64,000 nucleotides of DNA from positions 124,001 to 188,000 of the forward strand of contig JAFDVQ010000011.1 in the NCBI GenBank assembly GCA_018268915.1, read 5' to 3'. Below the pieces are notes generated by a model, which saw only the letters and a program-made list of their open reading frames with translations, had not been told where the DNA came from and did no database searches. Position numbers and translations under genes: made by a program. The stretch's first letter is position 1, and each line of letters opens with the position of its first letter. Of this stretch, positions 42,797 through 51,168 are shown one piece after another. Origin of the DNA: Acidobacteriota bacterium. Its GTDB lineage: Bacteria; Acidobacteriota; Terriglobia; Terriglobales; Acidobacteriaceae.

Positions 42797-44185
42797 CTAG
42801 TCGGCGGGGCCGACGAGGTATTGCTCGAGTTTTCCGTCGGGGTAGGTGTAGGTGCTGATGCTGAGACGGCGAGTGGGGTAGACGACGCGGTATCCGCGGA
42901 AGGTCATGCCGCCGCGAAGCATCTCTCCGGTCTGGCGGAAGGTGAGCGGCTCGCCGAGAGGGCCGAGGCTGTCTTTGAAGTCGGAGAGGGCCTGCTGAGA
43001 GAAGTAGTCGCTGAGATTGGGAGCGAGCAGAGCGCGGTCGATCTGGCCGTTCTGCAATCCGCGATAGATGGTGAGAGCCTGCTCTTCGGAAGGTGAGCGC
43101 TTTTCGCCGAGGACGGTGTCGGCTGCGAGATCGCCAATCTGTCCGGCTCCGCTTTCCATGTGATTGGTGAGAACGGCGACCGCTACTCCGTCATCAACGT
43201 AAACGATGTTCTCGGAGACGAAGCCGGTGACTTCGCCGCTGTGTTCGATCTCGCGATGGCCGTTGCGATCGATGACTTCTACGCCCAGGCCGTAGTGCGT
43301 TCCCTGTCCGTTCTTCAACTTCACTTCAGTGAACATCTGCTTGTAGCTTTCGGGCTTGAGGACCGATTGCGCCATAAGGCTAATGTCCCAGAGTGCGAGG
43401 TCATGTGCGGTCATGGCGAGTTCACCGGCTGCGAACATCCAGCCTTCGCCTTCTTTCGGAGCGAGACGAAGGGGGCCGAGCGCGTAACGGATGTAGGGAA
43501 CGGCGTCGGTCTGCGTGAGTTTCTTCTCGTCGGAGTTCCAGACGCTCTTCATGCCGAGCGGGTGAAAGACGTGCTCGCCGAGGAAGTCCATGACTTTCTG
43601 GCCGCTGACTTTCTCGACGATGAGTCCGGCGATGACGTAGTTGGTATTGGAGTATTGCCATTGGGTGCCGGGCTCGAAGTCGAGTGGCTTTTTGGCCCAG
43701 GTGTCGATGATGAATTGCGGAGTGGCAGGCTTCATCATCGGGGTCATCAGGTAGTCCTCGGGCCAATAGTCTTGGTAGCCCGAGGTGTGAGAGAGGACCT
43801 GACGGATGGTGACTTCGTTGCCGCGCGTGAGGTCAGGGACGTATTTGCCGACACGGTCATCGAGGGTGAGCTTGCCCTGCTCCTGAAGCAGAAGTATGGC
43901 CGCGGCGGTGAACTGTTTCGAGACAGAGCCAATGGAGTAGCGCATGTCGGGCGTGGCGGGCTTATCGGGGCTGATGTGCGCGAGGCCGTAGGCATGCGTG
44001 TAGACGAGCTTGCCGCCTTTGACGACGGCGACGGAGGCGGAGGGCACTCCGCGCTGCTTCATGACTCCAGCGGCGATCTGATCGATGCGGGACTTTAAAG
44101 CTGGATCGATGGTGTCGACGGTTTGAGCATGCAGGCAAGACGAGAAGGCGAGAATCGCGGCGCAGAGAGCAGCTGATTTGATCAC
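42797..44185 (-). CDS. secreted serine hydrolase of the beta-lactamase/PBP class C family
   Basis: A 462-residue exported protein. A signal peptide (IKSAALCAAILAFSSCLHAQ) is followed by the class C beta-lactamase-like domain with SVSK (Ser87, Lys90), YSN (Tyr178, Asn180) and a downstream HSG in the position of the third motif, so it should be a serine hydrolase such as an esterase or D-aminopeptidase; true beta-lactamase activity is unlikely. The last 100 residues form an extra C-terminal domain (LSDYFSQQALSDFKDSLGP and onward). The GTG at 44185 gives a clean signal peptide and lies 11 bases after AGGAG; the frame is open from a TTG at 44215. Confidence 0.83.
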   Translation of the reverse strand: MIKSAALCAAILAFSSCLHAQTVDTIDPALKSRIDQIAAGVMKQRGVPSASVAVVKGGKLVYTHAYGLAHISPDKPATPDMRYSIGSVSKQFTAAAILLLQEQGKLTLDDRVGKYVPDLTRGNEVTIRQVLSHTSGYQDYWPEDYLMTPMMKPATPQFIIDTWAKKPLDFEPGTQWQYSNTNYVIAGLIVEKVSGQKVMDFLGEHVFHPLGMKSVWNSDEKKLTQTDAVPYIRYALGPLRLAPKEGEGWMFAAGELAMTAHDLALWDISLMAQSVLKPESYKQMFTEVKLKNGQGTHYGLGVEVIDRNGHREIEHSGEVTGFVSENIVYVDDGVAVAVLTNHMESGAGQIGDLAADTVLGEKRSPSEEQALTIYRGLQNGQIDRALLAPNLSDYFSQQALSDFKDSLGPLGEPLTFRQTGEMLRGGMTFRGYRVVYPTRRLSISTYTYPDGKLEQYLVGPAD

Positions 44186-44279
44186 TGGCAGATAGGCTCC
44201 TGTTGATCTGAGCAAAAGCGTAACAGAAGGGATGCGATAGGCTGGTTCTGGCGCATGAGAAGGTTCGCGCGAGGTCGAT

Positions 44280-44894
44280 ATGCAGAGATTGATTGAAGGG
44301 CACAGGAAATTCCTGGCCGAGGTTTTCCCGCGGAAAAAGGATCAGTATCACCTGCTGGCGGAGTCGCAAGCGCCGGAGTGGCTGTTCATTACTTGTTCGG
44401 ACTCGAGGATTGTGCCGGACCTGATTCTGGGGACGGGGCCAGGAGATCTATTCATCAGCCGGAGCATTGGAAACGTGGTGCCGGTGTCTATGAACGATGT
44501 GGATGGCGTGACGGCAACGATCGAGTACGCGGTAGATGTGCTGAAGGTGCCTTACGTGATTTTGTGCGGGCACTCGGATTGCGGCGCGATCAAAGCGGCG
44601 ATCAACAGGACGGGACTGGACAAACTACCGAAAGCGAATCGATGGCTGCAGCATGTAGAGGCTGCGTTCTCGCATCGGCAGCCTTTGAAGGAAGAGGACG
44701 GTCCGCACGCAGAGTTGTGTTCTGTGATTCGCGGCAATGTTGTGGCGCAGCTGGGCAATCTGAAGGCGCAGCCGGCGGTGTCGCGCGCGATGAACGAGGG
44801 AAGGCTAAAGGTGTTTGGGTGGTACTACGATATCTTGTCGGGGCGGATTGAGCAGTTCGATGAGGAAGCGCGAAGATTTATCCCGCTGGTGTGA
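44280..44894 (+). CDS. beta-class carbonic anhydrase
   Basis: A 204-residue cytoplasmic zinc enzyme that interconverts CO2 and bicarbonate. Zinc ligands and dyad are all present: CSDSR (Cys39, Asp41, Arg43) and HSDCGA (His98, Cys101). ISRSIGNVVP and VDGVTATIEYAVDVLKVPYVILCGH fit the family, and the length is normal. It is divergent from the serine hydrolase gene, with 94 bases between starts, and appears to be a single-gene unit. Confidence 0.93.
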   Translation: MQRLIEGHRKFLAEVFPRKKDQYHLLAESQAPEWLFITCSDSRIVPDLILGTGPGDLFISRSIGNVVPVSMNDVDGVTATIEYAVDVLKVPYVILCGHSDCGAIKAAINRTGLDKLPKANRWLQHVEAAFSHRQPLKEEDGPHAELCSVIRGNVVAQLGNLKAQPAVSRAMNEGRLKVFGWYYDILSGRIEQFDEEARRFIPLV

Positions 44895-44903
44895 GTTTGT
44901 AGT

Positions 44904-45006
44904 TCCCACCCTAACCGCGAAAACCGCGCGTTTAGGATGGGGCACCCGATGTTTTGCGACATCGAAGGTTCTTTCCCAGGTCTCAAAATCGAGACCTGGG
45001 GCACCC
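44904..45006. repeat. two GGGGCACCC-family hairpins
   Basis: At 44904-44947 CCTAA pairs with TTAGG around a G+C-rich loop, followed by GGGGCACCC. At 44974-45006 CAGGTCTC pairs with GAGACCTG, again with GGGGCACCC. They fill the gap between two convergent genes. Confidence 0.72.
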
Positions 45007-45021
45007 AAGATTGTCGTGATG

Positions 45022-45480
45022 CTACTTTTTGGTGTCGCGGGCGGATTTGATGAAGTCGCGAGACTGCTCGATGTGAGCGGACTGCGTGGTGAGAACCTGA
45101 CGGACCGGCAGCGGCATATAAGAGTCAATTGTCCTGCTGTAGGTCTCGATGGTTTGGTCTTCGGCTTCTTCGGCCGTTGCGAGCAGACTTGAGTCGCCTC
45201 CGCCCAGCGTGGCTTTAATGTCGCCCCATGCGCGGAGAACGGTCCCGACCGCGGTTCCACTTTCCTTTACGTCGTGAACGCCTTCCTGGTGAAGGATAGA
45301 TTCGAGTACACCGCGGAACTGCGCGCGCGTGAGCGACTCGGCGAGGAAGTATTCTTTCAAGGCTTCATCCTTTAGCTGCTCGCCAATTTTCTTGAAGCCT
45401 TCCTGACCATCGATCAAAGTCTGGATAACGGAACGTAGTGCGGATTCAACTTCTTTGAGGTCTTTTGAAGGGGAAGACAT
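45022..45480 (-). CDS. PA2169-type four-helix-bundle protein (DUF2383)
   Basis: A 152-residue protein of the PA2169/DUF2383 family, ferritin-like four-helix bundles of unknown function often linked to stress responses. It reads LKEVESALRSVIQTLIDGQEGFKKIGEQLKDEALKEYFLAESLTRAQFRGVLE, then a SGTAVGTVLRAWGDIKATLGG hinge and LATAEEAEDQTIETYSRTIDSYMPLPVRQVLTTQSAHIEQSRDFIKSARD. The ATG at 45480 is supported by GGAGAAATCATC just upstream. The 286 bases on its 5' side hold no gene that I can support. Confidence 0.85.
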   Translation of the reverse strand: MSSPSKDLKEVESALRSVIQTLIDGQEGFKKIGEQLKDEALKEYFLAESLTRAQFRGVLESILHQEGVHDVKESGTAVGTVLRAWGDIKATLGGGDSSLLATAEEAEDQTIETYSRTIDSYMPLPVRQVLTTQSAHIEQSRDFIKSARDTKK

Positions 45481-45766
45481 GATGATTTCTCCGTGGGGAA
45501 TTAGAAAAGGGCAGAGTCTGGCGGCTGACATGCGATTCTCCTTCGCCGCCAGTTGGGTGGGAGAAATCGCGAAAACCCCACCGCCCCTGCCCCAGTAGCG
45601 GATCAAACCCGCACCCGCAGAGGCTGGGCTGATCCAGTAAGTAGGATGCCGAAATTCGATTGCATGAGCGGAAATTGTCTGTGTGAATGTGCAATCAGAC
45701 GCTTGCATTTCTGCTGGCGCAAAAAATTGGATGCTGAAATTAAAGGTTTTTGAAGACGAAATGCAA

Positions 45767-47347
45767 TCAATGCGCGCCGGGTGGCGGAGCTGCATTCCGA
45801 GGCAGCTTGCGAAAGAGCCAGACTGCCAGGGCGCAGAAGAAGGCGAGGAGCGCCGTCCAGCGGAAGACATCGACGTAGGCGAGGAGCGCGGATTGCTGCA
45901 GAAGCCTTCCGTAGAGCAGGCCGGCGGCGCCGGGACGCGATGAGCCGGCCCCGATCTGGTGACTGAGGTAGATGCTGATCTGACGCGAGCTCTGCTGGAA
46001 GATCGGATTGGCTGGGGAGATATTCGCTCCGATTTCGGTTTGATGAAGTGCGGCGCGGCGAATGATGGCGGTGGTGGCCATGGCGATGCCGATGGAGCCG
46101 CCGATGTTGCGGAGCATGTTGAAGAGTCCGGTAGCGTTGCCCATCTCTTCGCGCGGGATGGTCGAAGTTGTCATCGTGGCGAGCGGGACGAAGACGAAGG
46201 CGAGAGCGAATCCGGTGAGGGTGATGGGCAGAAGCAATGTGTATGGGCCGATGTCGAGGTTCACTCTGCCGAAGAAAAGGGCGCAGATGCCGAATCCGAC
46301 AAAGCCTGCGCAGAGCAGTTTGCGATTGTCGATGCGCGAGCCGAGGATGCCGATGACAGGGGAGCCTATGAACGAGCCGATGCCGCGAGGGCCGACGACG
46401 AGTCCGGCGTTGAAGGCGGTGTAGCCGAGGATCTCCTGGTAGTAGAGGGGCAGGATTGTGATGGTGATGTAAATACAGGCACCGAGAAGGGTGATGAGAT
46501 AGCAGCCGGTGCGGAAGTTGCGATTCTTGAGGACATGGAGATCGACGAGCCCGCGCGGGTTCGTCCATGAGCGCCAGATCCATGCGATCAGCGAGACGAC
46601 GAGCGCTGCAACTGCCCAGCGTACCCAGATGGCTCCGAACCAGTCGTCTTCCTGACCCTTGTCGAGAACGACCTGAAGGCAGCCGGTCCACACACACAGA
46701 AGGCCGAAGCCGATGTTGTCGAATGGTGCTACTTTGGCGTTTTTGATGTACGGCGGATCGTGCACGAAGCGCGACACCATGATGACGGCGAGGATGCCGA
46801 CGGGGATATTGATGTAGAAGGCGTAACGCCAACTGAAGGTGTCGGTGAGCCATCCGCCGAGGGTGGGGCCAAGAACCGGGGCGACGACGATGCCGAGTCC
46901 GTAGGCTGCCATGGCCATGGATCGTTTTGCGGGCGGGAAGCTCTCCAGCAGGATGGACTGGGCGAGCGGCTGTAGTGCACCGCCCCCTGCGCCCTGCATG
47001 ACTCTCGCTAGGAGTATCACGGCGAGGGACGGGGCGGCTCCGCAGAAGAACGACGCGATGGTGAAGATGACGATGCAAATGAGGAGGAAGCGCTTGCGTC
47101 CGAAGCGGCGGGCGAACCAGTTGGAGGCGGGAAGGATGACGGCATTGGCGACGAGGTAGCTGGTGAGGACCCAGGTGGCTTCAGAGTTGGTGGAGGAGAG
47201 GCTGCCGGCGATGTAGGGAAGGGCAACCGAGGCTATGGCGGTGTCGAGCACCTCCATAAATGTGGGCAGCATGACCGAGCAGGTGACCAGCCATGGGTTG
47301 ACGCCCTGGGTGAGTGGATATCTGGCTTGAGCCTCGGCTGTGGTCAT
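45767..47347 (-). CDS. DHA2-family (EmrB/QacA-like) multidrug MFS transporter
   Basis: A 526-residue protein with 14 predicted membrane helices, the hallmark of the DHA2 drug:H+ antiporters. Family motifs: VMLPTFMEVLDTAIASVALPYIAGSL (motif D1), WFARRFGRKRFLL (motif A), LLARVMQGAGGGALQPLAQSILLESFPPAKRSMAMAAYGLGIVVAPVLGPTLGGWL (motifs B and C) and FYINIPVGILAV. No membrane-fusion or outer-membrane partner is adjacent, so it may work alone or with partners encoded elsewhere. The substrate is not predictable. Confidence 0.9.
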   Translation of the reverse strand: MTTAEAQARYPLTQGVNPWLVTCSVMLPTFMEVLDTAIASVALPYIAGSLSSTNSEATWVLTSYLVANAVILPASNWFARRFGRKRFLLICIVIFTIASFFCGAAPSLAVILLARVMQGAGGGALQPLAQSILLESFPPAKRSMAMAAYGLGIVVAPVLGPTLGGWLTDTFSWRYAFYINIPVGILAVIMVSRFVHDPPYIKNAKVAPFDNIGFGLLCVWTGCLQVVLDKGQEDDWFGAIWVRWAVAALVVSLIAWIWRSWTNPRGLVDLHVLKNRNFRTGCYLITLLGACIYITITILPLYYQEILGYTAFNAGLVVGPRGIGSFIGSPVIGILGSRIDNRKLLCAGFVGFGICALFFGRVNLDIGPYTLLLPITLTGFALAFVFVPLATMTTSTIPREEMGNATGLFNMLRNIGGSIGIAMATTAIIRRAALHQTEIGANISPANPIFQQSSRQISIYLSHQIGAGSSRPGAAGLLYGRLLQQSALLAYVDVFRWTALLAFFCALAVWLFRKLPRNAAPPPGAH

Positions 47348-47428
47348 CGAATGCGGAACAGTCGAGGGTACATGATTCGGATGTAAGTGGGTGTGACGGG
47401 GGTCCGTTCAAGGTGATTCGATGGCGGA

Positions 47429-47552
47429 CCCACTCATTCCGCGGTGAGACTGCGGAATGAATGGGGCACAGCTCTGGTCCTCACGTGCGAGGGACCCCCA
47501 CCCCACGAACGAAGACCTGTTCGTGGGGACGACCCAGGACCGGTGGCACCCA
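47429..47552. repeat. two hairpin elements, one apparently nested
   Basis: At 47429-47469 CATTCCGC pairs with GCGGAATG before ATGGGGCACA. At 47475-47552 a GGTCCTC/GAGGGACC hairpin is followed by CCCCACGAAC/GTTCGTGGGG and then by a GGACCGGTGGCACCC tail, as if one element had landed inside another. The 209-base gap contains no gene. Confidence 0.6.
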
Positions 47553-47556
47553 TCTT

Positions 47557-47958
47557 TTATTGCTGGATGGAGCGGAGGTAGGCTACGAGCTGCCAGCGCT
47601 GCGCTTCAGGAAGCCGGGACCATGAGGGCATTCCATGGGCGATATCTCCCTGGCGAAGGAACCATTCGAGGTCGCCGTCGGAGGCGGACTTGATTCGATC
47701 CGTGCGAAGGCCTGGCTTCTTGTGGCCATCCCCCATGGCGTCGTCTCTGTGGCACTGCGCGCAGTTGTCTTTGTAGATCAGGGCGCCGGCGGGGATGGAT
47801 TCGGGGCGGGAAGTCAGCGGACTGGTGCGCGCGTGGTCCTTCGCTGAGATTTTGGCCCAGGGGGAGGAGGAAGCGGCTCCGAGGAGAAAACCGGCGCTGA
47901 CGAAGAGACAGGCCAGTCCGAGCGAGCGGCGGAGACTGATCCGCGTGGTCGTGTTCAT
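47557..47958 (-). CDS. exported class I cytochrome c
   Basis: A 133-residue exported protein with a signal peptide (SLGLACLFVSAGFLLGAASS) and one CxxCH heme site (DNCAQCHRDDAMGDG); the distal methionine is probably in GMPSW. The rest (LEWFLRQGDIAHGMPSWSRLPEAQRWQLVAYLRSIQ) is a standard small c-type cytochrome. It should carry electrons in the periplasm. A GGAGG six bases before its ATG and a four-base overlap with the end of the upstream outer-membrane gene tie the two together. Confidence 0.88.
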   Translation of the reverse strand: MNTTTRISLRRSLGLACLFVSAGFLLGAASSSPWAKISAKDHARTSPLTSRPESIPAGALIYKDNCAQCHRDDAMGDGHKKPGLRTDRIKSASDGDLEWFLRQGDIAHGMPSWSRLPEAQRWQLVAYLRSIQQ

Positions 47959-48866
47959 CGGGAACCTCCGTTACGACGGAACCAGGTGCCGACCTGGGGG
48001 AGTTCACTGGCCCAGCCGATGCGGTAGACGCGATCGAGGCTGTTGCTGTTGAGACCGAAACCAGTAGAGAAGCTAAGGCGGCCCACGGGAAGCTGCCAGC
48101 CAACGATAGGGGCGACGTAGTGCGAAGTGTCGCCAAGGGTGAGGGAAGCGACGTCGCCGAGACCGCCGTACATTTCGGCTCCGGCGGTGAACTTCTCGAG
48201 GCAGAAGATGCAGGGCTTGCCGCTGCCAAGGGTCCGCAGGGGGCGGGCCGCGCCAAGGGCGTAGCCGAACTCCCATGGCTCGTGACCGAGATTCTTTTCG
48301 GCGATGAAGTTTTCAGAGATGTTCCAGGCCTTGAGGTTGGAGGAGAGGATCAGCTTCAGTTCAGCTTCATGCTCGTGCTCCTGCCGGGTGTCGTCATTGG
48401 GCTCGGAGAGATCGCCCTGGCCGTCGTGGCCGACAACCTCTAGCATGTTTTTGTCGGCTCCTGTGATGTTCTCGAACTCGACATACAGGACCGGGTTGAT
48501 CCAGTGTTCCCGCATCAGGGGGCGGAATCGATTTTCGAGCCGAAAGCCGGTGAAGAGGGTCGATTCCTGTCCGGTGGTTTGGCCGTCGAGGTAGAGCTCG
48601 GAGGTCCACCAGCCGGTGACGCCGTATTCGAGTTCGCTGGCGAGGGCCCCATAGCGGTGGCTCTCTGCCGGATGACCAAGGGCGGTCTTGGATTCAATCT
48701 CGAGGTTGCCGGGCTCCTCGAGGTCATGGGAGTAGGTGACGAAGTAGGGCTTCTCCTGGGATTGCAGTTTGGCGCCAGGGAGGGCTGAGATTAAGGCGGT
48801 GAAGAGAAGAATGGAAAACAGGCGGTGAGTGTGGATGAGACCGCGGAAAAGGGAGGATCGGACCAC
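47955..48866 (-). CDS. predicted outer-membrane beta-barrel protein
   Basis: A 303-residue exported protein with a signal peptide (LFSILLFTALISALPGAKLQSQ) and alternating beta-strand composition (LEYGVTGWWTSELYLDG, LENRFRPLMREHWINPVLYVEFENITG, LSSNLKAWNISENFIAEKNLGHEPWEFGYALG, LSFSTGFGLNSNSLDRVYRIGWASEL), consistent with an outer-membrane barrel. The family is not recognised; CIFC is an isolated cysteine pair. The GTG at 48866 is favoured by GAGG six bases upstream over a TTG at 48872. It is translationally coupled to the cytochrome c gene, so a redox or metal-related envelope role is possible. Confidence 0.65.
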   Translation of the reverse strand: MVRSSLFRGLIHTHRLFSILLFTALISALPGAKLQSQEKPYFVTYSHDLEEPGNLEIESKTALGHPAESHRYGALASELEYGVTGWWTSELYLDGQTTGQESTLFTGFRLENRFRPLMREHWINPVLYVEFENITGADKNMLEVVGHDGQGDLSEPNDDTRQEHEHEAELKLILSSNLKAWNISENFIAEKNLGHEPWEFGYALGAARPLRTLGSGKPCIFCLEKFTAGAEMYGGLGDVASLTLGDTSHYVAPIVGWQLPVGRLSFSTGFGLNSNSLDRVYRIGWASELPQVGTWFRRNGGSR

Positions 48867-49023
48867 TTGCAACCTCGCTATCGAACTACGACCGTTTAAG
48901 TCGTATATTGAATATAAATTCAGACTAAATTGGTCCGCAATAGGTCTCTGTGTTCTGTGTCACACATGGCGAGATGTCAGGCCTGGAAGTTCAAGGCTTA
49001 AGCGGCCAGATTTATAGGAATAA

Positions 49024-49055
49024 TGTCAATGAAAGTTGACACTAATTGACTCATA
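49024..49055 (+). promoter_or_regulatory. candidate operator at the dnaK promoter
   Basis: Two overlapping dyads precede dnaK. TGTCAA-N6-TTGACA (49024-49041) is a perfect inverted repeat whose right arm is also a consensus -35 hexamer. GTTGACA-N7-ACTCATA (49035-49055) partly matches the HspR HAIR pattern (CTTGAGT-N7-ACTCAAG) in the TTGA and ACTCA cores. A hspR-like gene lies downstream, so autoregulation is plausible. A CIRCE element is absent, and a convincing -10 is not seen. The rest of this gap holds nothing else. Confidence 0.45.
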
Positions 49056-49111
49056 GTGCATCTTATCTAGTGACTATCGAAATTTTTTGTATTTAAGGCG
49101 GAAAAACACAC

Positions 49112-51037
49112 ATGGCAAAAATCATTGGAATTGACCTGGGCACGACCAACTCTTGCGTGGCCGTACTCGAGGGGGGTGAGCCCAAAGTCATCCCGAATGA
49201 AGAAGGTGCGCGGACTACCCCTTCGGTGGTGGGCTTCTCGAAGAGCGGGGAGCGGCTGGTAGGTCAGGTGGCCAAGCGCCAGGCCATTACGAACCCCGAG
49301 AACACCATTTACTCCATCAAGCGCTTCATGGGACGTCGCTACAACGAAGTCAACGACGAGATGAAGATGGTGCCCTACAAGGTTGTCCAGAAGGGCGACC
49401 ACCTGGACGTAGTGGCTCAGGGGAAGGAATACACCCCGCCTGAAGTGTCGGCGATGATCCTGCAGAAGCTGAAGAAGAGCGCCGAGGCTTACCTGGGCGA
49501 GAGCGTAACGCAGGCCGTGATCACGGTTCCGGCTTACTTTAACGACGCGCAGCGCCAGGCGACGAAAGATGCGGGCAAGATTGCCGGCCTCGACGTAAAG
49601 CGCATCGTGAACGAACCGACGGCGGCTGCGCTGGCATACGGGCTGGATAAGAAGAAGGACGAGACGATCGCCGTGTACGACTTCGGCGGCGGCACGTTCG
49701 ATATTTCGATCCTGGAAGTGGGCGAAGGCGTCATCGAGGTGAAGTCGACCAACGGCGACACGCACCTAGGCGGCGATAACCTCGACCAGCGGATCGTGGA
49801 CTGGCTCATTGCTGAGTTCAAACAGGAAGAAGGGCTTGACCTGAGTTCCAAGGGCAATGAGATGGCCCTGCAGCGCCTGAAGGACGCGGCGGAAAAAGCC
49901 AAGATCGAGTTGTCAACGACGGTGGAGACTGAGATCAATCTGCCGTTCATCACGGCCGATGCGACCGGGCCGAAGCACCTTGTGCGGAAGCTGACGCGCG
50001 CAAAGCTGGAGCAGATGGTCTCGGATCTGCTGGATCGTTCGCTCGAGCCTTGCAAGAAGGCGATGGCAGATGCTGGCGTGAAAGCGTCGGATATCGACGA
50101 GGTTGTGCTCGTCGGCGGCCAGACGCGTATGCCGAAGATCCAGGAGATTGTGAAGCAGTTGTTCGGCAAGGAACCGCATCGCGGCGTAAACCCCGATGAG
50201 GTGGTTGCTGTGGGTGCGGCAGTTCAGGCAGGCGTGCTGGCGGGTGAAGTGAAGGACCTGCTGCTGCTCGATGTGACTCCGTTGACGCTGGCGATTGAGA
50301 CGCTGGGCGGCGTGGCGACTCCGATGATTCCGAGGAACACTACGATTCCGACGAAGAAGACGGAGACGTTCTCTACGGCGGCGGACAGCCAGACGGAAGT
50401 TGAAGTTCACGTACTGCAAGGCGAGCGGCCCATGGCGGGACAGAATCGCACGCTGGGCAAGTTCAAGCTGGGCGGCATTCCGCCGGCGCCGCGAGGGATT
50501 CCGCAGATCGAGGTCACATTCGACATCGACGCAAACGGAATTCTGAACGTGACGGCGAAGGATAACGCCACGGGCAAGGACACGCGCATCACGATCACGT
50601 CGAGCTCGGGCCTCAGCAAGGAAGAGGTTGAGCGGATGGCGAAAGATGCCGAGTCGCACGCAGCCGAGGACAAGGAGAAGCGCGAAGAGATTGAAGCGCG
50701 CAACTCGCTGGACGGGCTGGTCTACAACATCGACAAGATGTTGAAGGAGAGCGGCGACAAGGTGCAGGCTTCCGACAAGACCGAGGTCGAATCGGCCCTG
50801 GCGGATGCTCGGAAGGCTCTCGATGGCAGCAATGCGGCGGATATGCGCGCGGCGCACGAGACGCTGACCAAGGCAAGCCACAAGCTGGCGGAGGCGATGT
50901 ACAAGGCCAACGCCGCGTCGGGCGCGCAGGGACAAGGTGCTCCGACGGCGCAGGCCGATGGAACTCCGGGCGGCGAACAGAAGAAGGACGAAGGCGTGAT
51001 TGATGCTGAATACGTCGACGTCGATGAAAAGAAATAA
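49112..51037 (+). CDS. dnaK: molecular chaperone DnaK (Hsp70)
   Basis: A 641-residue Hsp70. The nucleotide-binding domain opens IIGIDLGTTNSCVAVLEGG, with AVITVPAYFNDAQRQATKDAGKIAGL, VYDFGGGTFDISIL and LVGGQTRMPKIQ; the substrate-binding domain includes LLLLDVTPLTLAIETLGG and ITITSSSGLSKEEVERM; the tail ends in EGVIDAEYVDVDEKK with the family EYVDVD motif. It folds and protects cytoplasmic proteins with DnaJ and GrpE. grpE is not between dnaK and dnaJ, unlike in Streptomyces. AAGGCGG lies ten bases before the ATG. First gene of the dnaK-dnaJ-brnT-antitoxin-hspR run. Confidence 0.97.
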   Translation: MAKIIGIDLGTTNSCVAVLEGGEPKVIPNEEGARTTPSVVGFSKSGERLVGQVAKRQAITNPENTIYSIKRFMGRRYNEVNDEMKMVPYKVVQKGDHLDVVAQGKEYTPPEVSAMILQKLKKSAEAYLGESVTQAVITVPAYFNDAQRQATKDAGKIAGLDVKRIVNEPTAAALAYGLDKKKDETIAVYDFGGGTFDISILEVGEGVIEVKSTNGDTHLGGDNLDQRIVDWLIAEFKQEEGLDLSSKGNEMALQRLKDAAEKAKIELSTTVETEINLPFITADATGPKHLVRKLTRAKLEQMVSDLLDRSLEPCKKAMADAGVKASDIDEVVLVGGQTRMPKIQEIVKQLFGKEPHRGVNPDEVVAVGAAVQAGVLAGEVKDLLLLDVTPLTLAIETLGGVATPMIPRNTTIPTKKTETFSTAADSQTEVEVHVLQGERPMAGQNRTLGKFKLGGIPPAPRGIPQIEVTFDIDANGILNVTAKDNATGKDTRITITSSSGLSKEEVERMAKDAESHAAEDKEKREEIEARNSLDGLVYNIDKMLKESGDKVQASDKTEVESALADARKALDGSNAADMRAAHETLTKASHKLAEAMYKANAASGAQGQGAPTAQADGTPGGEQKKDEGVIDAEYVDVDEKK

Positions 51038-51055
51038 ATGGCTAGCGGAGTTAGC

Positions 51056-51112
51056 CTCGCTTCGCGAGTGTTAGCGGTGTTAAAGAGCGGGGTGGGCTTA
51101 TCGCCCACCCCG
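51056..51112 (+). promoter_or_regulatory. two hairpins in the dnaK-dnaJ spacer
   Basis: A small hairpin (CTCGC-TTC-GCGAG, 51056-51068) precedes a perfect 10-bp stem CGGGGTGGGC/GCCCACCCCG (51088-51097 with 51103-51112) with a five-base loop TTATC. There is no T-run, so it is better read as an mRNA stabiliser or partial attenuator that lowers dnaJ relative to dnaK. Confidence 0.6.
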
Positions 51113-51168
51113 ACTTGCATAAGGCTGAGTTGGCTTGGGTTTTTAGGGTAGCTTGAGAAAAGAAGACT

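Noticed and set aside
42797..44185. Antibiotic-resistance beta-lactamase
   Set aside because: The SxxK and YxN motifs fit the broad class C serine-hydrolase family, but the extra C-terminal domain and HSG motif point to an esterase or peptidase-type relative.
45481..45766. Hidden gene between the DUF2383 and MFS genes
   Set aside because: Open frames here are shadows of the MFS gene or lack ribosome sites; the region has no recognisable protein segment.
49024..49070. CIRCE element upstream of dnaK
   Set aside because: There is a CACTA-N9-TAGTG dyad with the right spacing, but only five pairs match and the TTAGCACTC core is absent.
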